Shown in pieces: positions 16,570-25,294 of a stretch of DNA of 64,000 nt. Both the position numbers and the translations under genes were made by a program. Source of the stretch: Neobacillus niacini NBRC 15566 (GTDB lineage: Bacteria; Bacillota; Bacilli; Bacillales; Cytobacillaceae); the NCBI RefSeq assembly GCF_001591505.1, contig NZ_BCVA01000016.1:1-64000 (forward strand), given 5' to 3'. The notes beneath the pieces are model-generated. The model saw only the letters and a program-made list of their open reading frames with translations, searched no databases and had not been told where the DNA came from. Numbering within the stretch: the first letter of the stretch is position 1; every line of letters begins with the position of its first letter.

Positions 16570-17778
16570 CTATTTGAGGTAATAGTTTTTTAAATCCGCA
16601 GAAACTTGTTCATCAGGACCATAAACCTTCTCGATAGCCTCCACTGTTCGTGAATTTACCATTTCCAATTTATGTTCAATGCGCTTATCTATATATTCAA
16701 ACGCAGATAAAGACTTAAGCATATCAAAAAATATATTTATCCCTTTTGTTTCGATTAGGTACGTGCTTAGTAGTGCTCCATCACGGTACATGGAACCTTC
16801 AGGATCAGTGTAATCAATTTGCCCAAGCTCTTCGATTGTTTTTAAAGTATTCGAGATTTCCATTGCTTTTTGCGCGTTTTCAATCGGTTTTTGAGGATCA
16901 AATGAGACCATTCCGTTACCGTCTCGGTTTATGGCAGCCTGTAAATAAGTAGCAAATCCTTCTTGTATATAGATGGATGCATTATCGTTGGTTATATCTC
17001 CTACCATCTTATGTGTTAATTCATGGGCCAGATATTTAAAAATTTGCGACATGACGCCTGAGTTAATTTTTAGTGATTCTCCAATCTCATTCCATCCGCT
17101 CAACATGACCCATGGGACTGTGGCCGACACTTCATTAATATTGGAATATACTTTTATGGAGATCGGTTCTGGTTTCCAATTAAACATTTTTGAATAGAAG
17201 GCTACTATATCTGTGGCATCCTTTAATGTTTTTTGAGCTGTATCTTCTTGTCCTTTTTTATAATAAACTGTGATTGATCCAGATTCGGAAGTTAGAGTTT
17301 CAAATGGCACATCATTTAGAATCCACTTTTCATTAACCTTAATTGCTTGGTAGATGACTAAGTTGTTTGTGCTTTCGAAATTAGGATGACTCATCTTGAC
17401 TCTAAAATAAACCTTCCCTTTCGTATCATTTTCTTTCATAAAACTAATGTCCACAGATAGTGTATAGCCTTGTTCTTTTTTAAATTTCGCTTCTTCTATC
17501 CATCTTTTTTGTTCTTTAAAGAAGAGGTGATTCTCACTGTTTTGATAACTCATAAAAACAGCTTCATCATTGTTTTCAACCGCTTGTTCTATTTGCAGCA
17601 TATCCCACTCCGGTGTACCCTTCTTAACTTCAGGTTCTTCCACTTGCTTATTTTTATTTGGTTCAGAAGGTGGAGTTTGTTCTTTTTTAGGTTCTCCTTT
17701 CGTTTGCTCACTGTTACTGTTACAACCTGTCAGGAGAACGCATACTAGTAAAATACCCCACATACCTATACCCTTCAT
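16570..17778 (-). CDS. Membrane-anchored gluzincin-type metalloprotease lipoprotein
   Basis: A 402-residue lipoprotein: signal with lipobox LLTGC (Cys at 19), a Lys/Glu/Pro linker (about 22-52), an NTF2-like or DUF4878-like beta region (about 55-170), then a peptidase-like domain with zinc motif HELTH (about residue 253) and a downstream Glu in YIQEGFATYL, the gluzincin ligand arrangement. It should act on the outer face of the membrane, on substrates unknown. The two-domain order is seen in uncharacterised Bacillus lipoproteins. It stands alone; no partner gene is evident. Confidence 0.72.
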   Translation of the reverse strand: MKGIGMWGILLVCVLLTGCNSNSEQTKGEPKKEQTPPSEPNKNKQVEEPEVKKGTPEWDMLQIEQAVENNDEAVFMSYQNSENHLFFKEQKRWIEEAKFKKEQGYTLSVDISFMKENDTKGKVYFRVKMSHPNFESTNNLVIYQAIKVNEKWILNDVPFETLTSESGSITVYYKKGQEDTAQKTLKDATDIVAFYSKMFNWKPEPISIKVYSNINEVSATVPWVMLSGWNEIGESLKINSGVMSQIFKYLAHELTHKMVGDITNDNASIYIQEGFATYLQAAINRDGNGMVSFDPQKPIENAQKAMEISNTLKTIEELGQIDYTDPEGSMYRDGALLSTYLIETKGINIFFDMLKSLSAFEYIDKRIEHKLEMVNSRTVEAIEKVYGPDEQVSADLKNYYLK

Positions 17779-17795
17779 CCTATTTCCCCCTTAAA

Positions 17796-17844
17796 TAATA
17801 AAAACCTTCTAGCATAAGTGGACGGTCCACTATGCCAGAAGGTT
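17796..17844 (-). terminator. Terminator after the MFS gene
   Basis: A long stem on the minus strand (AACCTTCTGGCATA-type arm with its complement, inner GTGGAC/GTCCAC) is followed by TTTTTATT. Confidence 0.85.
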
Positions 17845-17873
17845 GCACATTATTTTCAAATAAAAGTTGCAAT

Positions 17874-19172
17874 TCACGCAGTAACTTTAACTCTTTTAGA
17901 ACTTGACCAGATTAATACTGGTATGAGGAAGAGTGACAGAATTCCTCCTGCAATGGATAGTGTTGCGTAACTAGTATTCGCAGCCACAACTCCAGAAAGT
18001 ACACCTCCAGTTGCTCCGGATAAGGCAACCATAACATCTACGGTTCCTTGCGTTTTTGCACGATTGGCCGTATTCGTTGAATCAACAAGAATCGCAGTTC
18101 CGCTTATTAATCCGAAGTTCCAGCCTATACCAAGCAATATGAGTGCCAAGGTAAGTAATGTCATTGATTCACCGGGAGCGATGGCAGCGAGCAGTCCTGC
18201 TGCAAGTAAGGTGATACCTGCTGCGATTGCCATATACAGACGTCCAATTCGATCAACGAGGACTCCTGTCAGCAAAGATGGTAGATACATAGCACCAACA
18301 TGGAATCCAATGATCATTCCAACCTCACGTAAACCATGACCATGCTCTCCCATATGTACAGGTGTCATCGTCATGATGGCAACCATCACCAATTGGGTTA
18401 ATACCATTAATATTGCTGCGGCAACAATTCCTCTTTTGTTAAACGTTAGTGAGTGTGTATGACTATCTATAAGGATGTTCTTGTTGTTTCTCTTCTCATC
18501 GGCAATAGCTTTAGCAACGATGAGCGGGTCAGGACGACGTAGCACTAGAAGCACCAAACCAGCGAGAATATAGGTGGCTGCTGCTAGGATAAACGGTCCT
18601 GATAGTGCCGGGATACCAATTCTTGTTGCAAATTCGCCCATAAAATCCACTAAGTTCGGACCTGCGACCGCACCAAAGGTAGTTGAAACCATGGCAATAC
18701 TAATCGCTGTAGCACGCTGCTTTGGACTTGCCAAGTCAGTTCCTGCATAGCGGGCTTGTAAGTTTGTAGCGCCCCCTGAGCCGTAGATTAGAAGGGAGAC
18801 AAAAAGAAGTAAAATATTACTTGTGATGGCTGAAACCACTACTCCTATTGCACCTATCCCTCCGGCAAGAAAACCAGCTGCCAGCCCCAACCGGCGGCCA
18901 TAACGCTGGGATAACCGCCCAACAAGAAGAGCCGCTCCTGCAGATCCAAGTGTGAATAACGCAGTTGGAACTCCTGTAAAGCTATCTGTTCCCAGCATAT
19001 CTTGTGCCAGAAGTGCACCAACTGTAATACCAGCTGCCAGTCCTGCACCGCCGAAAATTTGTGATAATACTACAATAATCAAAGTTCGACGATATAGTGC
19101 ACGCTGCTTTTCTGGGGAGTTAATGTAAAGCAGTAAATTACTTTTTGACTGATGTTTGTTATGTGACACCAC
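17874..19172 (-). CDS. MFS transporter, drug-exporter-like
   Basis: A 432-residue major facilitator with about twelve membrane segments. Marks are the loop 2-3 motif (VGRLSQRYGRRLGLAAG, about residues 80-97), the matching motif in the second half (TGVLVDRIGRLYMA) and a long central cytoplasmic loop. The substrate is unknown; similarity is to multidrug-type exporters. GGAGG is near the start. The promoter region carries a 7-bp inverted repeat around a -10 box, so repression by a small regulator encoded elsewhere is likely. Confidence 0.82.
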   Translation of the reverse strand: MVSHNKHQSKSNLLLYINSPEKQRALYRRTLIIVVLSQIFGGAGLAAGITVGALLAQDMLGTDSFTGVPTALFTLGSAGAALLVGRLSQRYGRRLGLAAGFLAGGIGAIGVVVSAITSNILLLFVSLLIYGSGGATNLQARYAGTDLASPKQRATAISIAMVSTTFGAVAGPNLVDFMGEFATRIGIPALSGPFILAAATYILAGLVLLVLRRPDPLIVAKAIADEKRNNKNILIDSHTHSLTFNKRGIVAAAILMVLTQLVMVAIMTMTPVHMGEHGHGLREVGMIIGFHVGAMYLPSLLTGVLVDRIGRLYMAIAAGITLLAAGLLAAIAPGESMTLLTLALILLGIGWNFGLISGTAILVDSTNTANRAKTQGTVDVMVALSGATGGVLSGVVAANTSYATLSIAGGILSLFLIPVLIWSSSKRVKVTA

Positions 19173-19202
19173 TACACCTCCCTGCTATTAATCAAGGCCT
19201 GA

Positions 19203-19232
19203 TTACTAAATCATACCATCTTGGGTTAGTAA
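19203..19232 (-). promoter_or_regulatory. Inverted repeat around the MFS -10 box
   Basis: TTACTAA (19203-19209) and TTAGTAA (19226-19232) flank a minus-strand TATGAT (19210-19215). This is the size and position of a MarR- or TetR-type operator. No regulator gene is adjacent. The -35 (TTTTCG at 17 bp) is poor. Confidence 0.4.
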
Positions 19233-19261
19233 CGAAAACATATTTATATCTGCTGTCATAC

Positions 19262-19495
19262 TGGATTTCAAGCACCCATAATAAAGTCCGTTTTTTCTTT
19301 TCCTGCTCTGTTTTGGGCTTCATGCCCCCTCCATGAGGATTGGTTTTTCTTATCCAACTCTACTTTGGGCTTCATAAACCCTTCTGAGGACCATTTTTAC
19401 TTTTCCAACTCTATTTTGGGCTTCATGAAACCCTAATGAGGACTGGTTTTTCATATCCAACGCGCTTTTGGGAAGCATGAAACCCTTCATAACCA
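19262..19495. repeat. Array B1: about four 52-bp palindromic units
   Basis: Units begin at about 19312, 19364, 19415 and 19467 (spacing 51-52 bp), with a decayed copy before the first. Each has a TTTGGGCTTCATGAAACC-type left part and an ATGAGGAC-type right part forming a hairpin across CAT and ATG. It matches the array at 52591-52835 in sequence and orientation, and shares period and hairpin layout with the arrays at 3-418 and 48927-49341. Confidence 0.85.
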
Positions 19496-19508
19496 ATTTT
19501 TGAAGCGC

Positions 19509-19552
19509 AAAAAAAACGAGAAACCTCCAATCTAATTGGTTTCTCGTTTTTT
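19509..19552 (-). terminator. Terminator after brnQ
   Basis: AAAAAACGAGAAACC pairs with GGTTTCTCGTTTTTT. It lies eight bases past the brnQ stop. Confidence 0.92.
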
Positions 19553-19559
19553 AACAATA

Positions 19560-20885
19560 TTATGGATTTGTTCTTGTTACAGGTGATGGACCTCTTAACT
19601 TTCCTAACAGATAACCAACGATTAAGCCAACAACTGCAGGGGTTAGCCACCCAATTCCTTCGATGTAAAAAGGAAGAATTTCAAATCCCCCGCCCCATAT
19701 GTTATTTAGGAATGTTCTATTAATCGTGTCCAATATACTGAATATAGTTACAAAGCCTATAACAGTGATATAAATATATGGATTTCTTTTTATCATATCA
19801 TCAAATAGCCCTAAGAAGATCAGTACGATGGCAATCGGGTAGATCATCCCGAGAATAGGTACTGAAATCTGCAGGATTTGCGTTAATCCTAAATTCGCAA
19901 TAGCGGTACTAAGAACAGCTAAGATCACGACCCATACTTTATAAGCAACTTTTGGAATGGCAGTAGAGAAGAATTGACTGCATGATGTAATCAAACCAAT
20001 GGAAACACAAAAACATGCTAATGTAAAAACGATACCTAAAATGAGTGTTCCGCTTTGTCCAAACAGGTATGTCATAATGTTAGACAAAATAATGGCCCCA
20101 TTTTCTGCTTGTCCTAAAGAAGAGCTCGAAGCCCCTAAATATCCTAAAATTAGATAAATTACTGCTAATAACAACCCAGCACCCAAACCCGCGTACATCA
20201 TATAGCGTGATTTCTTTTTGGGATCTTGCACTCCTTGTGCTGTCAACGTGTTAGCAATGACAATTCCGAATGCCAGGGCTGCCAATGCATCCATTGTTAA
20301 ATACCCTTCTAAAATCCCTTGAAAAAGAGGATTCTCACGGTAATTCCCCATCGGTGATTCAAATGACCCAATCGGATCCATTAAGCTCTTTATAAAAATA
20401 ACTGCAATTAGAGCTAAAAGTATTGGGGTCAATAACTTCCCAAAAAGACTAATCAGTTTTGAAGGATACATACTTAACCATGCCGCTAGGCCAAAAAAGA
20501 CGACAGTATAGATGAGTAAAGAAACTGGGCTTCCAACAAAATTTTCTGGCAAGAAAGGCGCTGCGCCCATTTCAAATGCAAGGCTTCCTGCACGTGGTAT
20601 CGCCAGTCCAGGACCAATGGCAATGTAGATTAAAAATGGAAAAACGAGCGCAAAAATAGGATGAACTCTAAGATTCAGTTCATTTAAACTACCTGCCTTA
20701 GCCACCGCAATGACCCCTAATATCGGCAGTCCAACTGCAGACACGATAAAACCAGCAAGAGCAGCCCATAAATGATCACCAGCTGATTGACCAAGAAAGG
20801 GTGGAAAAATTAAATTACCTGCTCCAAAAAACATAGAAAATAACATAAAACTAATAAAGACCACTTGTTTTGCAGAAAAATTCAT
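19560..20885 (-). CDS. brnQ: Branched-chain amino acid:cation symporter BrnQ
   Basis: A 441-residue LIVCS-family transporter with about twelve membrane segments. The N-terminus (SFMLFSMFFGAGNLIFPPFL) and the stretch DALAALAFGIVIANTL are typical. It takes up leucine, isoleucine and valine with Na+ or H+. AAGGAGATA precedes the ATG. It starts 43 bp after the AraC regulator gene on the same strand, with no terminator seen between, so co-transcription is possible. Confidence 0.92.
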   Translation of the reverse strand: MNFSAKQVVFISFMLFSMFFGAGNLIFPPFLGQSAGDHLWAALAGFIVSAVGLPILGVIAVAKAGSLNELNLRVHPIFALVFPFLIYIAIGPGLAIPRAGSLAFEMGAAPFLPENFVGSPVSLLIYTVVFFGLAAWLSMYPSKLISLFGKLLTPILLALIAVIFIKSLMDPIGSFESPMGNYRENPLFQGILEGYLTMDALAALAFGIVIANTLTAQGVQDPKKKSRYMMYAGLGAGLLLAVIYLILGYLGASSSSLGQAENGAIILSNIMTYLFGQSGTLILGIVFTLACFCVSIGLITSCSQFFSTAIPKVAYKVWVVILAVLSTAIANLGLTQILQISVPILGMIYPIAIVLIFLGLFDDMIKRNPYIYITVIGFVTIFSILDTINRTFLNNIWGGGFEILPFYIEGIGWLTPAVVGLIVGYLLGKLRGPSPVTRTNP

Positions 20886-20928
20886 GATGTTGTATCTCCT
20901 TATGATGTAAAAATATTATTGTATTATA

Positions 20929-21897
20929 TCACTTAATCATTCTGAATTCATTAGGAGTTCTTCCATATTTCTCTTTAAAAATCCGATAAAAATAACTAAT
21001 ATTATCATAGCCGACTTGCTCAACAATTAAAGCGATCGGCAAATCACTTCCTTGTAATAATTCTTTTGCTTTTTCTAGTCTTCTTTCCTGAAGAAGCTCC
21101 TTAAAGGTCCGAGAAGTTGCCTTTTTAATCGTTTTACTAAGACCATAATATGATTGGTTTAATTGATCTGCTAATTCATATAAAGAGGCTTCCTTGTAGT
21201 GTTCCTCAATATATTTAAGTGATTCCACCACCAAATAATGAGTGATGGACGCTTCTTCTTTTCTCTCTACCCTATCAGAATTCTTTATTAACTCAATCAT
21301 AAAGAGACCCATATAAAGCTTGATGGCAGACTCTGAAAAAGTGGTCGGATACATAATTTCATGGATTATTTTTTTAATTAATTCTTGTATGGCCTCCACT
21401 TCAGAAACTTTAAAATAAAGAAATTGCCCATCCTGAGTATTATTGTAAAGGCTGCTCAACAAAAAATCGCTGACAAAATTTTCAGAACTTAAATAGGAAA
21501 AAATGAAGTCAAAGAAAGCAGGACGAATAATGAAGTTGATGATAATGTCTTCTTTCGCACAAGCTTTAATTTCATGTTCAATATGTTGGTTTAAGAGCAA
21601 CAGTTCACCTTCCTTTAAGGTAATCTGTCTCCCCCCAACAATCTGCTGCAATTCCCCATTAAAAACATAATTGACCTCAATGTAATCATGTTTATGTAAA
21701 GGAAAATCCACAAATCTTGTATGTTTTCGAACCATGATCATCTTATCTTTACTTAAGAATTTCTCACTTTCAATAATAAAATTTGTCTTACTTGTATATA
21801 AATCTTTGCTCACATTACTTTGTTGTTCAATAATCTCTTTCTCTTCATCTGTCAGTTGTAAAAGTTCGTTAAGAAGTTCCTGGTTCACTCTATTCAC
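20929..21897 (-). CDS. AraC family regulator with N-terminal cupin domain
   Basis: A 322-residue activator-type protein: a cupin sensor domain (about 60-150, FPLHKHDYIEVNYVFNGELQ) and a C-terminal double HTH (about 220-320, ending FYRIFKEKYGRTPNEFR). The layout matches sugar-responsive AraC proteins such as RhaS/RhaR and many Bacillus carbohydrate regulators. It lies 120 bp after rhaD, separated by a terminator. A role in rhamnose or amino acid control is possible but not shown. The start is a GTG with AGGAAATAG upstream; a GTG three codons later is the alternative. Confidence 0.85.
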   Translation of the reverse strand: MNRVNQELLNELLQLTDEEKEIIEQQSNVSKDLYTSKTNFIIESEKFLSKDKMIMVRKHTRFVDFPLHKHDYIEVNYVFNGELQQIVGGRQITLKEGELLLLNQHIEHEIKACAKEDIIINFIIRPAFFDFIFSYLSSENFVSDFLLSSLYNNTQDGQFLYFKVSEVEAIQELIKKIIHEIMYPTTFSESAIKLYMGLFMIELIKNSDRVERKEEASITHYLVVESLKYIEEHYKEASLYELADQLNQSYYGLSKTIKKATSRTFKELLQERRLEKAKELLQGSDLPIALIVEQVGYDNISYFYRIFKEKYGRTPNEFRMIK

Positions 21898-21968
21898 CTA
21901 TTTCCTATTGGACCTAAAAGTGCTTTTTATAAGTTATAATGATACCATTTCCCTGCACCGATTAGAAC

Positions 21969-22000
21969 AAAAAAAGTATGCTTCTTTGTAAGAAACATAC
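21969..22000 (-). terminator. Terminator after rhaD
   Basis: GTATGTTTCTT pairs with AAGAAGCATAC (one mismatch), followed by seven T on the minus strand. Confidence 0.87.
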
Positions 22001-22017
22001 CATAATTCATTATATTC

Positions 22018-22854
22018 CTATAGTTTAAGAATTCCCTTTCGTGGTACCACATTAAAAGCATGTGCTAGTTCCAATAGCTGCTGGTCTGTTAACGTTTGTT
22101 TTTTACCACCTTGGGCACAAACTATAGTATATACTTCTGCTGCTTTTTCCGCTGTCTCAATCAAGCCAAAAGTTTCATCCAATGTGCTGCCTGCACCGAA
22201 TATTCCATGATGCGGCCAGAGTACAAGGCGGACTTCTTCCATTTTCTCTGCAGTTGCTTCACCTATGGCATTTGTTCCGGGAACAATCCACGGAATAATC
22301 CCTACTCCTTCAGGGAAAACAACAAGACATTCTGTACACATCTCCCATAAGGTTTTTGTAAATTCTATTTCGTTTAAACTATGTGTAAAGGACATCGCAA
22401 TTAGGTTTGTTGCGTGGCAATGCATAATTACTCGATGGTTTTTATCAACGGCTAAGCGCTTCATATGGTTCATAAGATGTGTTGGTAATTCACTTGTTGC
22501 AATCCCGCCATCTTCAAATCCCCAAAGAATTTCATAGCTTTTACCCTCTGCAGAAATACGGATAATACCAAGGTTATTGGCTGGATCTTTTTTTACATTT
22601 TTAAAATATTTTCCGGAACCTGTAACGATGAAGTAACGTCCAGCTAGGGGTGAGGCGTCAAAGTTCATTGCTACTGTTCTTTTAACATCGTCTACATTCA
22701 AAAAGGGAAGAACTTCGTACTCATGTATTAAATAACTGATATTACCGCCATTTCGTTCATCCCAGCCTAAACGATATAAATTCGAGGTTGTTTCTAACAT
22801 TTCATGTAAAAATGCTGCGGAGTATATTCCATCTTTGATCATGGTCATGCTCAT
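22018..22854 (-). CDS. rhaD: L-rhamnulose-1-phosphate aldolase RhaD
   Basis: A 278-residue zinc-dependent class II aldolase that splits L-rhamnulose 1-phosphate into DHAP and L-lactaldehyde. The zinc ligands are visible in MHCHATNL (HxH) and WPHHGIFGAG; WDERNGGNISYL is the phosphate-binding region. Length matches E. coli RhaD (274). AAGGAGAG lies upstream of the ATG; a second ATG three codons in is possible. It has its own promoter and terminator. A second aldolase for the same step is present in the RhaEW protein at 46688-48757. Confidence 0.94.
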   Translation of the reverse strand: MSMTMIKDGIYSAAFLHEMLETTSNLYRLGWDERNGGNISYLIHEYEVLPFLNVDDVKRTVAMNFDASPLAGRYFIVTGSGKYFKNVKKDPANNLGIIRISAEGKSYEILWGFEDGGIATSELPTHLMNHMKRLAVDKNHRVIMHCHATNLIAMSFTHSLNEIEFTKTLWEMCTECLVVFPEGVGIIPWIVPGTNAIGEATAEKMEEVRLVLWPHHGIFGAGSTLDETFGLIETAEKAAEVYTIVCAQGGKKQTLTDQQLLELAHAFNVVPRKGILKL

Positions 22855-22922
22855 TTTCCACTCTCTCCTTATATAAAACCTTTTGATTTTTTATTTTAGT
22901 TATATTTATTCTCTACACCGTA

Positions 22923-22951
22923 ATCATACTTCTAAAACAAACATAAATCAA
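22923..22951 (-). promoter_or_regulatory. rhaD promoter with an ATGTTTGTTT motif in the spacer
   Basis: -35 TTGATT (22946-22951), 17-bp spacer, -10 TATGAT (22923-22928) on the minus strand. The spacer contains ATGTTTGTTT, the inverse of AAACAAACAT found at rhaEW, lutA and deoR. A related block, AAACAAATATAAACA, lies just upstream at about 22971-22987. Confidence 0.65.
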
Positions 22952-23067
22952 CATAAAAACAATAATTTACTTCTGTTTATATTTGTTTATTACCATTTAT
23001 GTCACAATTGTACCCGTTTACTTTTGGATAATTTATAGTATGGGAAACGACAATGTTTTTGTTAAAC

Positions 23068-23092
23068 AAAAAAACAGACCTAATTCGGTCTG
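23068..23092 (-). terminator. Terminator after the radical-SAM gene
   Basis: CAGACC pairs with GGTCTG and is followed by TTTTTTT on the minus strand. Confidence 0.85.
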
Positions 23093-23102
23093 CATTCACA
23101 TG

Positions 23103-23936
23103 TTATTCTAAAAATGCTTCTTGTTTAGAAACCCGTATCATTTCACTAGGGAAAAATTTATTAAAATACTTTTCTACCTTGACATGTATATCTTTTCTAT
23201 ACCACTTTGATAAATCATGTTCCTCAAATAACAGAGGCATACCTAACCTTTCAGAACGTTTTCCATTTGCACCATCCCCAATGGTTAACGTATCAATCCA
23301 AATGTGATCGACGACTCCGTCCAATACTTTTGGAAAATCAGGTGTAAATGGCAATACTGGTGATAGCGAAGCTTGTGTGGTTATTCCCGCGGCATGAATT
23401 TCTTTTAAAGCCCTTAACCTTAATTGAATTCCAGGTGCAGAAGGAGCAAAAATTTGCTTGATATCTTCCCTGTCTGTCTCAACTGTCATCGACACAAGAA
23501 CTTTGCATTTATCTTTCAATACCGTCAACAAATCAATATCTTTTGTGATGAACGGGGAACGTGTTTGAATCCAAAGAAAATCCGGTGGATATTCAATCAT
23601 TACCTGTAATATCCCGCGGACAATGTTGGCTTTCCGCTCTATCGGTTGGTAGGGATCGGTTGCAGATGACATAAAAATATTAATCGGTTTGTCTTTTTTT
23701 CGAAGCTTTAATATTTCATTTCGGTAATTTTCAGCTGCGTTTATTTTTATTTCTACCCATTCTCCCCAAGGGATTTCTCTGAATCTTTGAATCGGCATTT
23801 CTCTTACATAGCAATACCGACAAGAAAAGGCACAACCACTGTAAGGATTCAATGAATGGGTAAATCCAACATCTAAATATCCCTTTGCTTCAGTTAGAAT
23901 CTTCTTAGAGACACTTTCTTTTACTTCAATGCTCAT
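23103..23936 (-). CDS. SPL-family radical SAM protein (spore photoproduct lyase-like)
   Basis: A 277-residue protein of the COG1533 type. The 4Fe-4S SAM motif CAFSCRYC (CxxxCxxC) follows HSLNPYSGC near residue 35, and SSATDPYQPIE and SMTVETDRED are conserved strands of the radical-SAM barrel. It is shorter than true spore photoproduct lyase and likely has another substrate, unknown. The start is the ATG after AAAGGGGGAG; the frame extends 30 codons upstream without a ribosome binding site. It lies between deoR and rhaD, with terminators on both sides, so it is probably unrelated to rhamnose use. Confidence 0.8.
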   Translation of the reverse strand: MSIEVKESVSKKILTEAKGYLDVGFTHSLNPYSGCAFSCRYCYVREMPIQRFREIPWGEWVEIKINAAENYRNEILKLRKKDKPINIFMSSATDPYQPIERKANIVRGILQVMIEYPPDFLWIQTRSPFITKDIDLLTVLKDKCKVLVSMTVETDREDIKQIFAPSAPGIQLRLRALKEIHAAGITTQASLSPVLPFTPDFPKVLDGVVDHIWIDTLTIGDGANGKRSERLGMPLLFEEHDLSKWYRKDIHVKVEKYFNKFFPSEMIRVSKQEAFLE

Positions 23937-24012
23937 CAATGCTCCCCCTTTCTCAAATGAATTTGCCTTATCTAGCAATTTAACATGATTGAAAACTAGG
24001 TGCAATGAAAAG

Positions 24013-24040
24013 GAAAAACAGACCAAAATTTGGTCTGTTT
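24013..24040 (-). terminator. Terminator after the DeoR-family gene
   Basis: AAACAGACC pairs with GGTCTGTTT, with a T run, five bases past the stop. Confidence 0.85.
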
Positions 24041-24044
24041 CTAT

Positions 24045-24806
24045 TTATTTTGCAATTGTCACGTCTATGTTTCTTTCCTTTAACTGTTTTTTCGTTTTTT
24101 CTTGAATATTTGAATCGGTAATAATGCAGTCAATCTTTGTTATAGGAGCAATTTGTGAAAAAGCTCGTGTTCCAAATTTACTTGAGTCCACCATTAGAAT
24201 TGTTTCATCGGCAATGTCAATCATTTGCTTCTTCAACAGTGCTTGTAATTCATTAAAATCACTTAGTCCTTTTTCAAGGTGCACTCCTTTGCAGGATATA
24301 AAAGCTTTATTGACATGGTACATTTCAAGGGACCTTTCGGCAAGTGGGCCGACATATGATAAGGATTGTGCCAATAACGTCCCGCCTGTGGAGATGACTT
24401 TGATTTGTTCCTTTTTGCTAAGCTCAATCGCTACTTTAATTGAGTTTGTTAGTACCGTTAATGGCATGTCCTCTAATTCCTTTGCCACATACCATGCGGT
24501 TGTACTGGCATCCAAAACAATTTGGTCTCCAGGCTCAATAGAACGGACGGCCTCAACCGCAATGGCATTCTTTTCAGTAGCGTTGGTAATTTCCCTTTCT
24601 ATATAAGAGGTTTCACTTTGGTCCTTTTCAATACTTACTGCCCCGCCATGACTTCTCATTAATAGATTCTCTTTTTCAAGTTTTTCAAGATCCCTGCGAA
24701 TCGTTTCTTCTGTAACAGAAAAAATTTTGCTTAGTTCCGTAACCCTTACACTTAGTCGTTCATTCACTAAATCAACAATTTTTCTCTGCCTTTCCGCTAC
24801 CAGCAT
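24045..24806 (-). CDS. DeoR/GlpR family repressor, candidate rhamnose regulator
   Basis: A 253-residue regulator: an N-terminal winged HTH (VTELSKIFSVTEETIRRDLE, about 18-37, then SHGGAVSIEK) and a C-terminal DeoR sensor domain that binds sugar phosphates (DQIVLDASTTAWYVAKEL, DCIITDS). It lies among the rha genes, and a DeoR-type RhaR represses rhamnose genes in B. subtilis, so I infer the same role. The start is the ATG with GGAAGGG upstream; a GTG three codons earlier sits on the Shine-Dalgarno. Its own promoter carries the AAACAAACATAAACAAA motif, suggesting autoregulation. Confidence 0.85.
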   Translation of the reverse strand: MLVAERQRKIVDLVNERLSVRVTELSKIFSVTEETIRRDLEKLEKENLLMRSHGGAVSIEKDQSETSYIEREITNATEKNAIAVEAVRSIEPGDQIVLDASTTAWYVAKELEDMPLTVLTNSIKVAIELSKKEQIKVISTGGTLLAQSLSYVGPLAERSLEMYHVNKAFISCKGVHLEKGLSDFNELQALLKKQMIDIADETILMVDSSKFGTRAFSQIAPITKIDCIITDSNIQEKTKKQLKERNIDVTIAK

Positions 24807-24852
24807 GCCCTGCACCCTTCCATACTTCTGCTTTTATTTATATTGTTTTATC

Positions 24853-24899
24853 CTTTGTTTATGTTTGTTTTCTATATTCAATATAACATAATTTTTGAA
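24853..24899 (-). promoter_or_regulatory. deoR promoter and putative operator
   Basis: On the minus strand -35 TTCAAA (24894-24899), 17-bp spacer, -10 TATAGA (24871-24876), then AAACAAACATAAACAAA (about 24854-24870) over the start region. The motif recurs at rhaEW and lutA and, inverted, at rhaD. Confidence 0.6.
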
Positions 24900-24991
24900 A
24901 AACAAAAATAAGTTAAATAAATAAAAAGCATATTTTGGTTACATTTCGCAAAATATAAATTTGTTGGAAGTTAAATGAAAGGAGTTTACTT

Positions 24992-25267
24992 ATGCAAAAT
25001 AATCAACCACCGATTCCAAACCCTCCTAGGGCTATTACGACAAAGGATGTGCTTTATCTAAAGGATGCCTTATCATGGGAGCTTTTAGCATTTAAGAAAT
25101 TTCATTTTATGGCGAATCAGATCCAAAACCCTCAATTAAAGGATGCACTAAATAAGGCGGGACAAATGCATCAAAATCATTATCAACGACTACTTACTCA
25201 CCTTCAGGTGGATAACAATACTGCATTAGCCAATCTTCCTAATACACAGCAGATGCAGCAGCAGTAA
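24992..25267 (+). CDS. Small spore coat-like protein (CotF neighbour)
   Basis: A 91-residue protein with a Pro/Asn-rich start, a helical core (TTKDVLYLKDALSWELLAFKKF) and a Gln-rich tail. Helices of this type occur in small coat proteins of the YraF/YraG group, usually next to a CotF-domain gene, as here. GAAAGGAG lies upstream of the ATG. It is probably made in the mother cell during sporulation; no sigma-E or sigma-K promoter could be assigned with confidence. Confidence 0.65.
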   Translation: MQNNQPPIPNPPRAITTKDVLYLKDALSWELLAFKKFHFMANQIQNPQLKDALNKAGQMHQNHYQRLLTHLQVDNNTALANLPNTQQMQQQ

Positions 25268-25294
25268 CGATTATTAAGGAACGGAGGAAGAATA

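Noticed and set aside
24900..24991. Sigma-E or sigma-K promoter for the coat genes
   Set aside because: Several A/T-rich partial matches but no pair with correct spacing that I would defend.
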